Part shown: positions 41,649 through 51,815 of the stretch, in pieces
Position numbering within the stretch: the stretch's first letter is position 1
Layout: each line of letters begins with the position of its first letter
Source of the DNA: Muscardinus avellanarius
Lineage: Eukaryota > Chordata > Mammalia > Rodentia > Gliridae
Length of the DNA: 64,000 nucleotides
Reading direction: 5' to 3'
Assembly (NCBI GenBank): GCA_963383645.1
Contig: OY726576.1
Span: forward strand, 8,918,102-8,982,101
Made by a program: the position numbers and the translations under genes
The notes under the pieces: generated by a model
Databases searched by the model: none
Told to the model about the DNA's origin: nothing
The model's input: the letters and a program-made list of their open reading frames with translations, nothing else

Positions 41649-42449
41649 CCTCCTGATATTTCTTAATTCTAATAGTGTAAAAGTGACAGTATATTTTGGA
41701 GATGGTCTCCAAATAGGAGCTAGAACACTTGTAATAAATTTCAAAAAGTTGTCATCTCTAATCTGAGATGTTATTAACAGGATCTATACTGTTAAAATGC
41801 TGATCTAATTTCCTAACGGAAGCCAAAAAATCCATTTTGTTAGCTAACTCTTAAATTTTACCAAGTGTTTATTTATTTATTGTATTCTTTTTTATACAAT
41901 TTAGATTAAAAATATTTTTACCTTAACAAGGGTTTGAAGAGTTCTACTTGAAATTTAATTCTCTTCAAATAAATACAGACTTGTACACAGTTATTTCATT
42001 TATTATGCACACTACATTTTAGGGAAGTTCTTTTATTCAATTCAAAAGAAGATATTTAAGATGGAAACGTATTCTGCATAGAAGCTTCTCTACCAAGAAA
42101 CAGGTTGAATTTCAAACGGCCATGGCTCAAATCCTTTTTCCCTGAGTCTAAAGGATACATATATGTCTTTGTTCCAACATGGCTTTGTTTGAGCTGATAA
42201 GAAGGTGCCAGAGGAAGATTTCTAATAAAATAACAACTTTTTCAAATATGTCCTTTTAAAGTTCCTTCCTCAGAAGAGAAACAGAGCCATTCTAGTATGA
42301 AACAAAACATGTAAAGTTGTAAGCCTATGTTTTAAAGTATATGCACAGTTTAGTCTCTATGGGGCCCAGAAAAGTGCAGACAGCTTAACATATACCTGGA
42401 TATGGTCAAGGAGGTCATGTGAGTTCAGGCTCCTAGAGTAAAATCTGCC
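41649..42449. other. Unique sequence, nothing recognised
   Basis: AT-rich, no supported gene or repeat. Confidence 0.5.
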
Positions 42450-42450
42450 T

Positions 42451-42489
<39 letters not shown>

Positions 42490-42687
42490 TTTTAACTGAG
42501 GATTGAAACTCGGGGCATTCAACCTCCAAGCTACAATCGCAGTCCTATTTTTATTTTTAATTTGAAACATGGTCTCACTGGGTTGATGAGAGCCTTGCTA
42601 CTTACTGAGGTTGTCCTTGAACCTGTGATCCTCCTGTCTCAGCCTCCCAAGCACTAGAATTACAGGCGTGCACCACCACGCCCCAGC
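42450..42687 (-). repeat. B1-ID SINE with (TTTA)n tail
   Basis: About 42 bases of TTTA (42450-42491) precede TGAGGATTGAAACTCGGGGC (ID) and a complete 7SL half ending CACGCCCCAG. The tail is an expanded tetranucleotide. Confidence 0.94.
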
Positions 42688-43811
42688 CAGCGATCGAGAG
42701 CTGCTTTAAATGGGCAGAACTCAAGCCTACTGCATTCAAGCTTAGCCTAAAGAAAGAGGCAGAACATAACCAGCAAAACAACTGCAGCATTCTGAGCACC
42801 TGGAAGATGAGTTCTGGCAATGTGCAAGGTGCCTCCTGCACGGGGGAGCACTGATGACAAAGCAGGAGAAGATGGATGTCCCAAGTCAAGCAAATCCACT
42901 CTTCTTCTACTCTATTTAAACCCTCCGGGTGAGGACTGATGGTGCCCATTCACGTTGGTGAAAGTGATCAGCTTTACTCCGTCTAATTCCCTGGGAAACA
43001 CCCTCACAGACACACCCAGAAATAATGCTCCTTTAGTCCAAGTCCAATCAACTTGATGCATAAAATTAACCATCACAAGGACCTTGCTTCTCAAAAGCTA
43101 CTACATGTTTGATATTGGAAAGCTTTCACTTAATTATATATGTAGCAATTGACGAATGGGAATCCTTCCTCCCATAAAATTATTTAGATCTAAATGCTAT
43201 AATTAACCAATTAGTTAAAAAGTTGTGACTTTTATGAGATATACATGCAGGTCAAGTTTATCCGATAAACATTAGCAATGGACTTGAGGTGTGTCATCAG
43301 TATAAAATATGCCAACCTCTGCCCATTAGCAACAGCTCCATCCTGATACCATGGTTGGAAGTATAATTGTAAATGGCCAAATGGGGATCTAGGACCTAGA
43401 AATCTGCAGTTCTTCCTAAAAAAGTAATAGCAAGGGTACATAAAGCAAGGGTTCTGTGGGTTATATGATTTTGTTTGGAAGATGCTGAGGCATAAAATGT
43501 TAAAATATGTTTCTCTATTATTGGATATGTAGTTGCCACTCTGCTAGTTCACTCTTTAATTTTGAAAATATTGTTGATTACAGATTTGATTACAAAATAC
43601 TTTCTTAGAGAACATCATTGGATTAATGTGTCCTGGAACACAGTTGGGGGTATGATGAGCATTATTTAGATCATGTTAGCAGAAAACATCATGATCTGCA
43701 AATCATGTGAGGGAAAATGTAGTTTTATAGTACAGAATGTGTTACACGTAACAAGTTTGGGGTGGAGTTATCGCAAATTCCAATTACCCATTCTGTTGCC
43801 ATGTAACATAC
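42688..43811. other. Unique sequence, nothing recognised
   Basis: About 1.1 kb, no supported feature. Confidence 0.5.
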
Positions 43812-43965
43812 CAGCTAAGCGATGATGTACAAGCCAGTTACCATCCAGGAGCTGTATCCCTCATCTGTAAGACAGAAATATAATGCCTACCCACATCATA
43901 AAACTATGGCAAGAATGAGATATGGTCACATATCTCAAAATAACCTTTGGGTGTGCAACACTCAA
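43812..43965 (+). repeat. MIR remnant
   Basis: CCCTCATCTGTAAGACAGAAATATAATGCCTACCCACATCATAAAACTATGGC matches the MIR segment CCTCATCTGTAAAATGGGGATAATAATACCTACCTCATAGGG. The upstream half is poorly preserved. Confidence 0.6.
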
Positions 43966-44656
43966 AACTTCTAAAACTACATTTAGAACTATGTAAATGT
44001 ACCATGGAGTAGAAGATACAACCACATGCATTCTTAAGATAATACTTGGGAGAAAATCCGGGCTTCCTGAACACATTGAAGAATTTATTCACTTTCCTCT
44101 GCTCTCTCGAGTAATTTACAGAAGAGCTGCATGTGTTCGGGAAGTGCTTTAAAAGAGTTTAGGAAAGACTCTGGTTACCACCTGGCAAGTGCAGGCTGGG
44201 TACCCGAAAGGTCCCCTATGGAGCATCCATCGTGCGGTGTAACCACATTCCAGAGTCTACAGATTCAGATGTGAGGGTAGGATGGTCCAGCGTTTATACG
44301 GCTTCAAGGAACTGATTCATGGTAGACCAAAAGGACCCTGAAGAATGTTTAATGACCAAATATTAACTTTTAGTGAAAACTTTATGATAACCTGTAGATC
44401 AATTTCTGTGAACAACAAAATGACCGATGGCTTAGAGACTGTGCTACATAGGAACTCCACCTTCTCTGAGGATGATGCAGATGATAATATGTCACTTTTT
44501 GCATTTCCTTTTTCTATATGATTATGGTTGAATGTCCTCCTTTCTAACTGATGGAGTCTTTGTCACGTTTTATATGAAATCTCTGTTTCTCTTTTTCTAA
44601 GGTGGGGAAAATACAAATAGGATAGAGGCATAGTGCTGTCCTTCCCATAACTGGCT
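43966..44656. other. Unique sequence, nothing recognised
   Basis: No gene or repeat family supported. Confidence 0.5.
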
Positions 44657-44733
44657 TGTCTTGGTACTGGGTATTGAACTCAGGGCCCTGTGCCTACTAG
44701 GCAATCCCTCTACCATTGAGCTACATTTTTCAT
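44657..44733 (-). repeat. Solo ID-type SINE
   Basis: GGTACTGGGTATTGAACTCAGG, CCTGTGCCTACTAGGCAATC and CCTCTACCATTGAGCTACAT are the reverse complement of an ID element including its full internal region. Confidence 0.8.
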
Positions 44734-44821
44734 AGTTTAAAATATAATTGGGAAATAAAGCACCCTATGAATATTGATTTGAGGAAGTTTTCTGCCTAAA
44801 CCTTTTGAGAGGCACATAGGT

Positions 44822-45305
44822 TGTTTCTGGCTTATAGGGTATAGAAAGCAGAATAATAGCCCCTTGAGGGTGCCCATTTCCTAGTGCCCAGAGCCTGTGA
44901 GCATGGCATCTGACATAGCAGAGTGGAGTGGAAGGTAAAGATAGACATCCAGGTTGCTACTCAGCAATCCTATAAAGAGATTTTCCCGGATGGTCAAGGG
45001 GACTCGGGTAACCACAAAGGACCTGAAACACAGAACAAAGAGACAGAAGAATAAGAAACAGAGATGGCACTGTAAAAAAGACTTCATGGTTTTGAAAATG
45101 GACTAGAGTCACAAGCCAATGAATGAAGAAAAAGACCTTCCCGTAGAACCCATACAAAGGAGTGTAGTACTGTCTACCTCTTGAGTTTGGCTCATGAGAC
45201 CCATCTTGGATTTTGGAATTCTGTGATTATATGATGATAGATTTGTGTTGTTTAAAATCATTAATTCTGTGGTGACTGTTTATAGCAGCAACAGGATTTA
45301 ATACT
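44822..45305 (+). mobile_element. ERVL-MaLR LTR (MLT1-like), near complete
   Basis: CAGAATAATAGCCCCTTGAG.., AGAGATTTTCCCGGATGGTC, AGAAACAGAGATGGCAC.., GAGACCCATCTTGGATTTTG and a 3' end TAGATTTGTGTTGTTTAAAATCATTAATTC..TGTTTATAGCAGCAACAGGA reproduce the MLT-type LTR order, including the 'TTGTTTTAAGCC..GGTAATTTGTTA' end. Confidence 0.8.
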
Positions 45306-45342
45306 GATCGGAGAAAGCTTCGGAAGGAACCTGCCTTGAGGC

Positions 45343-45586
45343 TGGGCCTTAAACTGGGCACAGTGGTGCCACTTGTAATCTCAGCATTTGGGAGGCTGAG
45401 ACAAGAGGATAGTGGTTCACAGACAGCCTCACCTACTTAGTGAGGTCCTTTGCAACTTAGTGAGACCCTATTTCAAAATAAAAAATAAAAATAGGGCTGG
45501 AGGTATAGCTCAGAGGTAGAATGCCCCTGTGTTCAACAACCAGTTCAGCAAAAAAAAAAAAAAAAAAAAAAAAGATGGGCCTTAAA
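45343..45586 (+). repeat. B1-ID SINE with TSD, inserted just beyond the MLT1 LTR
   Basis: Perfect 11-bp repeats TGGGCCTTAAA at 45343-45353 and 45576-45586 flank a full dimer with a 24-base A-tail. Confidence 0.96.
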
Positions 45587-46036
45587 GAATCTGAAGACAT
45601 AACTAGATGCTCAATACATTCAAAATAAAGGTATTAATCTCAGTGATAAAAGATTCTCTACACCAGATTAAAATTCTTCATTCAATGAAACACAACATAA
45701 AAACAAATACTATAAATCCTTTATGTGATTTTTACTAAGTTAATTTCACTTAAAAGGCAGCCAATTCTTTTTACAGTCTAATATGTATAAAAGATGCCAA
45801 ATTAATAAAAAAAACTATGTGCTAATTTCACGTGATTGCCACATTTATACCTAATCTTACAAACTATTTCTTTATCCCATATGAAGAAATTACCCAAGTT
45901 AGCCTTGTGTGCTAAAATACTTCCAAATTTGGTATTAATTTCAATGAAATAAAAAAGCCTCACAGTCAAAGCACTTAGATGGCTTGAAAGAAAAAATTGC
46001 AAACATCAACCACGTTTTAAAAATGCCAGTTTCAAG
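45587..46036. other. Unique AT-rich sequence
   Basis: No supported gene or repeat. Confidence 0.5.
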
Positions 46037-46074
46037 GGGTGACACCCAGGGAAGTCTACCTAGTGATGTGTGCA
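46037..46074 (+). repeat. Left arm of inverted repeat around a minisatellite
   Basis: The 38-bp arm pairs with 46,246-46,283. The inner 18 bases (ACCTAGTGATGTGTGCAT) are a perfect inverted match, and the outer 20 match with a few differences and one small gap. Confidence 0.93.
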
Positions 46075-46245
46075 TACACTCATACATGTACACAGACATA
46101 CACTCATACATGCACACATACATGCACTCATACACACACACATACTCATACATACACACATACATTCACTCATACATGCACACACATACACTCATACATG
46201 CACACACGCATAAACTCATATATGCACACATGCCTACATTCATAC
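46075..46245 (+). repeat. CA-rich minisatellite (CATACA/CACTCATACATGCACA units)
   Basis: About 170 bases of imperfect tandem units of roughly 20-28 bp built from CACTCATACATGCACACA-type sequence. G occurs almost only in TGCA steps. Both strands lack stop codons simply because of composition. Confidence 0.92.
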
Positions 46246-46283
46246 ATGCACACATCACTAGGTGGACTTACCTTGTGCCACCC
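46246..46283 (-). repeat. Right arm of inverted repeat around a minisatellite
   Basis: ATGCACACATCACTAGGT is the exact reverse complement of the inner left arm. The match then continues imperfectly through GGACTTACC..TGCCACCC. Confidence 0.93.
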
Positions 46284-46823
46284 ACGCCCCCTTCCTCCAG
46301 CGTGAGTGCAATGTCTTAGGTGCTCTGGTGTACATGCAAGTGTTCTGAACTTTCGTGCATACCTATAACTTCATAAACTACTTTAGTATATTTAACCTAG
46401 GCTCAAGTTCATGTGATGACAATTGGACCGCACTGTGAATTGTCTTAGAGCTAGATCTACATCAAGCTTTTAGGTCTCCTTAACTTGGACTCTAGAGAAT
46501 TCAGGGATCCGTGAACTCAGAAGGGAACAAGCTGCATCGTTGTTATCATTGTTTACACTCGTTTCTCTTTAAAGTCTAGAGTGTTCTTCAGTCCTGGACG
46601 TAGGTAAAAAATCATAGCAGTAATAACAGGAGCTAGAATTCTGTCATCAATAGAAACCACAGATATTTTAGTATCACATTATGGTTGTTGAAGTGCCTTG
46701 ATATACTTTGTACTCTCATTACTACTTTACAACAATACAGGTAGGTAAAAAGACTACTGCTAGCTACTACCATTGTATGCATTAATAAGAAGATGCACAC
46801 GTACTACTAGATCCTAATTCACA
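46284..46823. other. Unique sequence, nothing recognised
   Basis: No supported gene or repeat. Confidence 0.5.
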
Positions 46824-47030
46824 ATATTTTTTTGGAACTGCTGACTGAACCTAGGGGTTCAATCTACTTCTAAGCTATACCCCAGCCCATTTTTAGTTTT
46901 TATTTTGAAACAGTTTCACTAAGTGTCTCAGGGTCTTGCTAAATTGCTTAGGCTGGCCTCCAACTGGCAATCCTCTTGTCTTAGCTACGCAAGCACTGAG
47001 AGTATAGGCTTGTGCCACAATATATGGCTC
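46824..47030 (-). repeat. B1-ID dimeric SINE, older
   Basis: GACTGAACCTAGGGGTTCAA (ID), TTGAAACAGTTTCACTAAG and CTTAGGCTGGCCTCCAACTGG (7SL), ending AATATATGGCT. More diverged than its neighbour at 47.1 kb. Confidence 0.88.
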
Positions 47031-47099
47031 ATTCTTAGTGCCATGATAGCTGTCATATAATATGATTTTTTTTCCCTTTGGCATTCCTATGTTGTCTCG

Positions 47100-47343
47100 G
47101 TCAACATTCTTTGTGTGTGTGTGGGGGGGGGGTCTGGGGATGGAACCAGGGGCACTCGACCTCTGAGCTACAGCCCCTGCCCTATTTTTATTCTTTATTT
47201 TTTGAAATAGGGTTGCACTAAGTTACAGAGGGCCTCACTAAGTAGCTGAGGCTGTCTGCGAACTGCGACCCTCCTGTCTCAGCCTCTCAAATGCTGAGAT
47301 TATAAGCATGCACCACCACGCCCAGCTTTCAGTCAACATTCTT
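47100..47343 (-). repeat. B1-ID SINE with TSD
   Basis: 12-bp repeats GTCAACATTCTT at 47100-47111 and 47332-47343 flank a (TG)n-G9 tail and a full reverse-complement dimer ending CACGCCCAGCT. Confidence 0.95.
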
Positions 47344-47700
47344 ACTGCTATAATCAAAACAACTGAGCACACAACTTGCAGGAAGGAGGGTTCATTTGCC
47401 AAGTTTCTTGGAGATTCCAGGTTCAGTCCATGTGAGGCCAGGTCTATAGATCTCAGGAGATGGAGGCAAGAAACAGAGGGAAGGCTAGAGCAAGGTTCTG
47501 CTCTCACATTATGAAGGCCAAAGGCAAAGAATGTGGCAGAAAGGGGATTCAAAGACTCAAGCACCATCCTCAGGTACCCACTTCTTCACCTACAACATGC
47601 CTGCTTAGATTGCCACTCAGTAAAAGCATCATAAAGGATTTATCCACTGATGAGATTACAACCACAATGGCTCAATTACATCAACTTTGAACTTAACCCA
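47344..47700 (-). mobile_element. ERVL-MaLR LTR on the minus strand
   Basis: ACTGCTATAATCAAAACAAC.., GGAGGCAAGAAACAGAGGGA, GCTCTCACATTATGAAGGCC, CCTCAGGTACCCACTTC and GGATTTATCCACTGATGAGA are the reverse-complement order of a MaLR LTR. It is opposite in strand to the copy at 7.45 kb. Confidence 0.6.
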
Positions 47701-47789
47701 TGCACTCTTCAGAGTATAATCTATATCTACCTATAACATACTTATTTATTTTGCGGATCATTAAGTATTATTCAGCCCTGGACAAGCCT

Positions 47790-48070
47790 TTTGGACCAGG
47801 AGAGGTTCATGGACCAGTTATCCATCGTCAACCCACAACTAGCCAACTCTCAGAGGTGCAAGGGAAGAGGCTGTCCATTTCTAAGCACCAGCCGGTCACC
47901 CACTGTGCAGACAGGTGATAGAGCCCAGACAGACCAATCAAGCCTGGCCAAAGTCCTCAGAACACTCAGTCCTCTCGCAGACTCAGGAAGAACAGTAGAT
48001 GTCAATGTTCATAGCCAGTGTGTAAGCAACAAAATGGATTATTGTCATGGAAAGAAAAATAACAGGCATC
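47790..48070 (+). mobile_element. MLT1-like LTR 3' part
   Basis: CAAGGGAAGAGGCTGTCC.., GCACCAGCCGGTCACCCACTG, AGCCCAGACAGACCAATCAAG, AGTGTGTAAGCAACAAAATGG recall the end of an old MLT-type LTR. Uncertain boundaries. Confidence 0.4.
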
Positions 48071-48911
48071 ACCACAAGCTGTCAAAATTCAAACACTGTA
48101 TGACTGAGTGCATATCATTTTGCAAATTCAAAAGGGAACCTCACTGAAAGAAGCAATGTAATAATTTTAACAAAACAACAACAAAAAGTCTACTTAAACA
48201 TTCCTTATTTTATTAATAATCAAAAAATCTCAGTAGAGTCCTGAAGCAACTGACGAAATACTTTATTGTTCATCCAGAGACCTGGGATTATCATCAGATG
48301 ATTCAATTAAGTATAGCCAGAAATGACGTGTTCTAGGCAGCCAATATTACTTTATCTTCCCTACCAGAATTGAGAAATAAGATCACCTGATTTCATCTTC
48401 AAAATTTAAGCTTCTGAAAATAACTAATCTCAATTGGATCCATAATTTTAATAAAAAGTGGTCAGCAGATTAAATTTTTTTCCATGAATAAGTCCTTATT
48501 CTTCCTAGCAGAACTAAATTGATTTAGAGTTCAAGTTTCTCAAAAATATTTTGGAAATGTCATTATATTCTCTGTGACATTATATGGCATTATTTTATAG
48601 TGTTTTAATTTAATTCAATACGCAATAGGAAATGAAACCAAAACCTCTTGGGGGTTTCTGGAAGATGTGGGAAAGTTCATTCGGCTAGAAAAGAGAAATG
48701 ATTCGTGACTGAGATGCTGTAATACCACAAAATAAGATCCTCATGAGCTTAAGCTAACACCTCAAGATTAGAGGTCACAGAGGGACAGACCGTTATTACT
48801 CACAAGGGACATTTCTTCTCTGATACATGACAATGGGCTGCCACTGAATACCGTCTTTTGCTTATATAACTCTCTGAATGCTCAGGATATATAAGGAGAT
48901 TCAAACCTTTA
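48071..48911. other. Unique AT-rich sequence
   Basis: About 0.8 kb, no supported feature. Confidence 0.5.
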
Positions 48912-49140
48912 ATTATATAACACTTGCCGGACATGGTAGCGCACACTTATAATCCCAGCATTTGGGAGGCTGAGACAGGAGGATCGCAGTTCGCAGACAG
49001 CTATTTAGTGAGGCCCCCTGCAACTCAGAGACCCTGTTTCAAAATAAAGAATAAAAAATAGGGCTGGGGCTGTAGCCCAGAGATAGAATGCCCCTGGGTT
49101 CCATCCCCAGTACCACACACAAAAAAATAATATAACACTT
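48912..49140 (+). repeat. B1-ID SINE with TSD
   Basis: Near-perfect 14-bp repeats (ATTATATAACACTT at 48912-48925, ATAATATAACACTT at 49127-49140). The left half lacks the usual CCTCAGC before TATTTAGTGAGGCC. Confidence 0.94.
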
Positions 49141-49308
49141 AACGAAGACTATGTTTCAGGCATAGTTCTTATATTTCAATGAAGTCTCGTAATAACCTAT
49201 AAATAATAATTAATATTTCCCATTTATAGAATAAAATTTGAGGCAAAACTAGCCTAAAGTTGCATAGCATAGCTCAGATTTGAAACCATGTAGTCCAGTT
49301 CTAAAGCA

Positions 49309-49513
49309 TTCTTTTTTTTTTCCTTCTTTCTTTTTTTAATACTGAGAATTTAACCCAGGGGCATTCTACTTCTGAGTTACACTCCTGAACCTTTTATTTT
49401 TTTATTTTGAAACAGGATCTTGCTAAGCTTCTGAGGCTGACCTGGAACGTTTGATCCTCTTGTCTCAGCCTCCCAAGTACTAGAATTGCAGGCATGCACC
49501 ACAACATAGGGCT
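49309..49513 (-). repeat. B1-ID dimeric SINE
   Basis: T/C-rich tail, ACTGAGAATTTAACCCAGGG (ID), then AAACAGGATCTTGCTAAGCT and the 7SL half ending AACATAGGGCT. Diverged. Confidence 0.9.
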
Positions 49514-49539
49514 TAAAACATCCTCTTAAAAACTCTGCT

Positions 49540-49760
49540 TAATTTAATTTATTTATTTATTTGGAGGAGGTACTGGGGATTGATTCATGATTCCACCTCT
49601 GAGGTAGACTCCTAGTCCTTCTTATTTATTTATTTATTTGTTTGTTTGTTTGTTTGTTTAGAAACAGTATCTCACTAACTTGCTGAGGCTGGCCTCAATC
49701 CTGTAATTCTCCTGTATCAGCCTCCTAAGTACTAAAATTACCGGTGTACATGCCTGCCAA
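49540..49760 (-). repeat. B1-ID SINE with TTTA tail and GTTT linker
   Basis: TTTATTTATTTATTTGG tail, GGTACTGGGGATTGATTCAT (ID), (TTTA)n-(GTTT)n linker, and a 7SL half ending about ATGCCTGCC. Adjacent to another minus-strand copy. Confidence 0.9.
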
Positions 49761-50374
49761 TCTTCCAGATACACTCAAAATTGAAAAATAATAAAAGATC
49801 TCTGAACATAAAATAACAATAACAACAACAAAAAGGGCATAAACATTGCTAATTCAAATAAGCGTTGAGCAGTCTTGAAGGGTCTTGAGAAATTATCTGC
49901 TTCAACTGGCTGAATTACACACATGAAATTTCCAAATGCGTCAAGCTACTATCAAGAATCGCAAAATCACTAAGGATCCCCACTGAAGTCATTTATTTGC
50001 AGTAAGTCTGTTCTAAGTGAAATTTCTTCTAGGTTAATTTGAGGAGGCACGAAGAATATCTCAACAGCTTCCCTTTAAATAAAATTTTCCAAGTTACTAA
50101 TTCCACCAATGTTCTTTTCCCTAGAGTTAGTTATAAATCTTTCTATCCTGTTCATGATTTTGATTGTTCTTTTGACCTTCTGCATTTTTTTTCCTGCACC
50201 TCTTTCTAGGATTGGCAGATAAAACCCATACCAGCCAGTTAAATTTGATTTTCAAATAATAAAAAATAATGGTATTAAGTATATCCCAAATATCACATGG
50301 AGCATATTTATACTAAAAAATTTTACTCATTAATGAGTTGAAAATAAAATATAACTAAATTCCTTGTCTGTTTG
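49761..50374. other. Unique AT-rich sequence
   Basis: No supported gene or repeat. Confidence 0.5.
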
Positions 50375-50382
50375 TTGTTTGT

Positions 50383-50421
<39 letters not shown>

Positions 50422-50608
50422 TTTGGTGGTACTGGGGTTCCTGGAAACCCTTCTATCTACAGGCTACACTCCCAGACATATTTTATCCTTTTTTATTTTT
50501 GGAAACAGGGTCTCTTAAGCCAGCACGGCTGGCTTCGAACCTGCGCGATCCTCCTGTCTCCGCCTCCCAAGCACGGGGATTACAAGTGTGCACCACCACG
50601 CCCAGCTG
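50375..50608 (-). repeat. B1-ID SINE, 'GGTACTGGGGTTCCTGG' subfamily, (TTTA)n tail
   Basis: Reverse complement of the GGAACCCCAGTACC subfamily. AAGCCAGCACGGCTGGCTTC (with its self-complementary GCCAGC..GCTGGC) and AACCTGCGCGATCCTCCTGT are diagnostic. The tail is about 45 bases of TTTA. Confidence 0.95.
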
Positions 50609-50694
50609 TATTTTTATTTTTAAATATGTCTAGATAGCCTTTCCCCTCTGAACATATCAAAGTCACATGCAAACCTAATTTGACTATCTCAAAA

Positions 50695-50825
50695 CCAAAC
50701 ATGCATTAGAATCAACCAATGGGCTGTTAAAACACAGGCTCTGAGTCCCAGCCCTAGAGTTTCTGACTCTTTGTGTTCAAGGTGGGCTTGAGAATTTGCC
50801 TTTTTAACAGGTTGTCAGCCGATGT
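50695..50825 (+). mobile_element. MER5A-like hAT (Charlie) remnant
   Basis: AACATGCATTAGAATCAACC, GGGCTGTTAAAACACAGGCT, CCAGCCCTAGAGTTTCTGACTC and GGGCTTGAGAATTTGCCTTTTTAACAGG follow the MER5A consensus order very closely. Confidence 0.85.
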
Positions 50826-51289
50826 CTATGTTGCTTCTTGGGAGAAAGCACTTTAAAAAAAAAGAAAGATTCTCATTCCCTGACTTAGGTAGAGTATGTG
50901 GAAGAAATACATCCACATTCAGAAAAGCCCCAGCTAAACTATGTCCAGGAAAAACAAAAAGAAACTTGAGAGTCTCATTTCTGCCCACTGAGCTTCAAGC
51001 CCCTTTATGTCAATCTTCAAGAACACAGAAGAATGCCTAAACTTCAGACAGTCCCGTCATGGATCGAATTGGATTACATTTCCCCAGGCAGAATGATCTA
51101 CCTTAAGGCATGAATTGAGTTATTGCATCGAGGCATGCTGGGCTGGGACCCATGAGCCATCCCTTTGTTTTCATTTGATCCTTAAGGAGAAGACTGGAAG
51201 GAGTTTCATCTCAAACCTTCTTTTTAAAATTGATCTTACAATAACTATTGCTGAATTTCTTTTTTTCTAACCTGTGAGCCCTAGAGAAT
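50826..51289. other. Unique, or LTR 5' part
   Basis: ATGGATCGAATTGGATTACATTTCCCC near 51,060 resembles the start of an MLT-type LTR, and may belong with the LTR that follows. Nothing else is recognised. Confidence 0.35.
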
Positions 51290-51815
51290 TTCCTAGACCC
51301 ATGAGTCTGACCAACTACTTTTCTGGGCACAATACTCAGTATAGAAGCCTATGGCAGATTGCTTTTGTGGCTCCAGTTCATACACTCCCTGGACCCTTGT
51401 GCTCTGTCCTATAACTTTGAAGTCTCTTCCCATTCTGACTATGGACATGGCATTGGGACATGTTTGGGCCTCTGTGATGAGGAAGGGGCCTTGCATACTT
51501 CTCTCCCTCCCTAAGGAACTTTCCTCAGATGCCATTAACAAGCTAATAGGTCTAACAGGAACAACCTGACAGACCCTGAGAATTCCCATGAAATGAATCT
51601 GAGTTATCTCAACTGAAGCAATCCAACATAGGCAGCCCCCAACTGACCTGTAGCTGACCTCAAATACATGAGGGAGCCCATACAAGCCCCGTTCAAACCA
51701 AAGTGCCCAGCTGACCCTAAAGATGTGACCAAAAATAAATGTTACTGTTATAAACCAAGGTTCTGGAGGGATGATTATATAGCATCATTGTATCCCTGTA
51801 ACCAGAGATAATGGA
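51290..51815 (+). mobile_element. MLT1-like LTR (ERVL-MaLR)
   Basis: Its 3' part reads AAGTGCCCAGCTGACCCTAA, AAAATAAATGTTACTGTTATAAACCAAGG and GATTATATAGCATCATTG. These correspond to the 'AATAAATGCTTATTGTTATAAGCCACTGAG..TTGTTACGCAGCATTATTG' end of this LTR group. A 130-codon minus frame inside is incidental. Confidence 0.7.

Noticed and set aside
46075..46245. CRISPR-like direct repeats
   Set aside because: Repeats are imperfect, CA-rich and without unique spacers, and the sequence is a mammalian nuclear genome.
45941..46319. Tandem-peptide frames on both strands (THTYTH-like, CMYECM-like)
   Set aside because: Produced by the CA-rich minisatellite, which has no stop codons on either strand; no coding evidence.
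47460..48147. Overlapping plus-strand frames of 72-118 residues
   Set aside because: They cover two LTR remnants in opposite orientation and show no protein family signature.
51293..51685. 130-residue minus-strand frame
   Set aside because: Lies antisense within an MLT1-like LTR; no domain recognised and no splice or promoter support.
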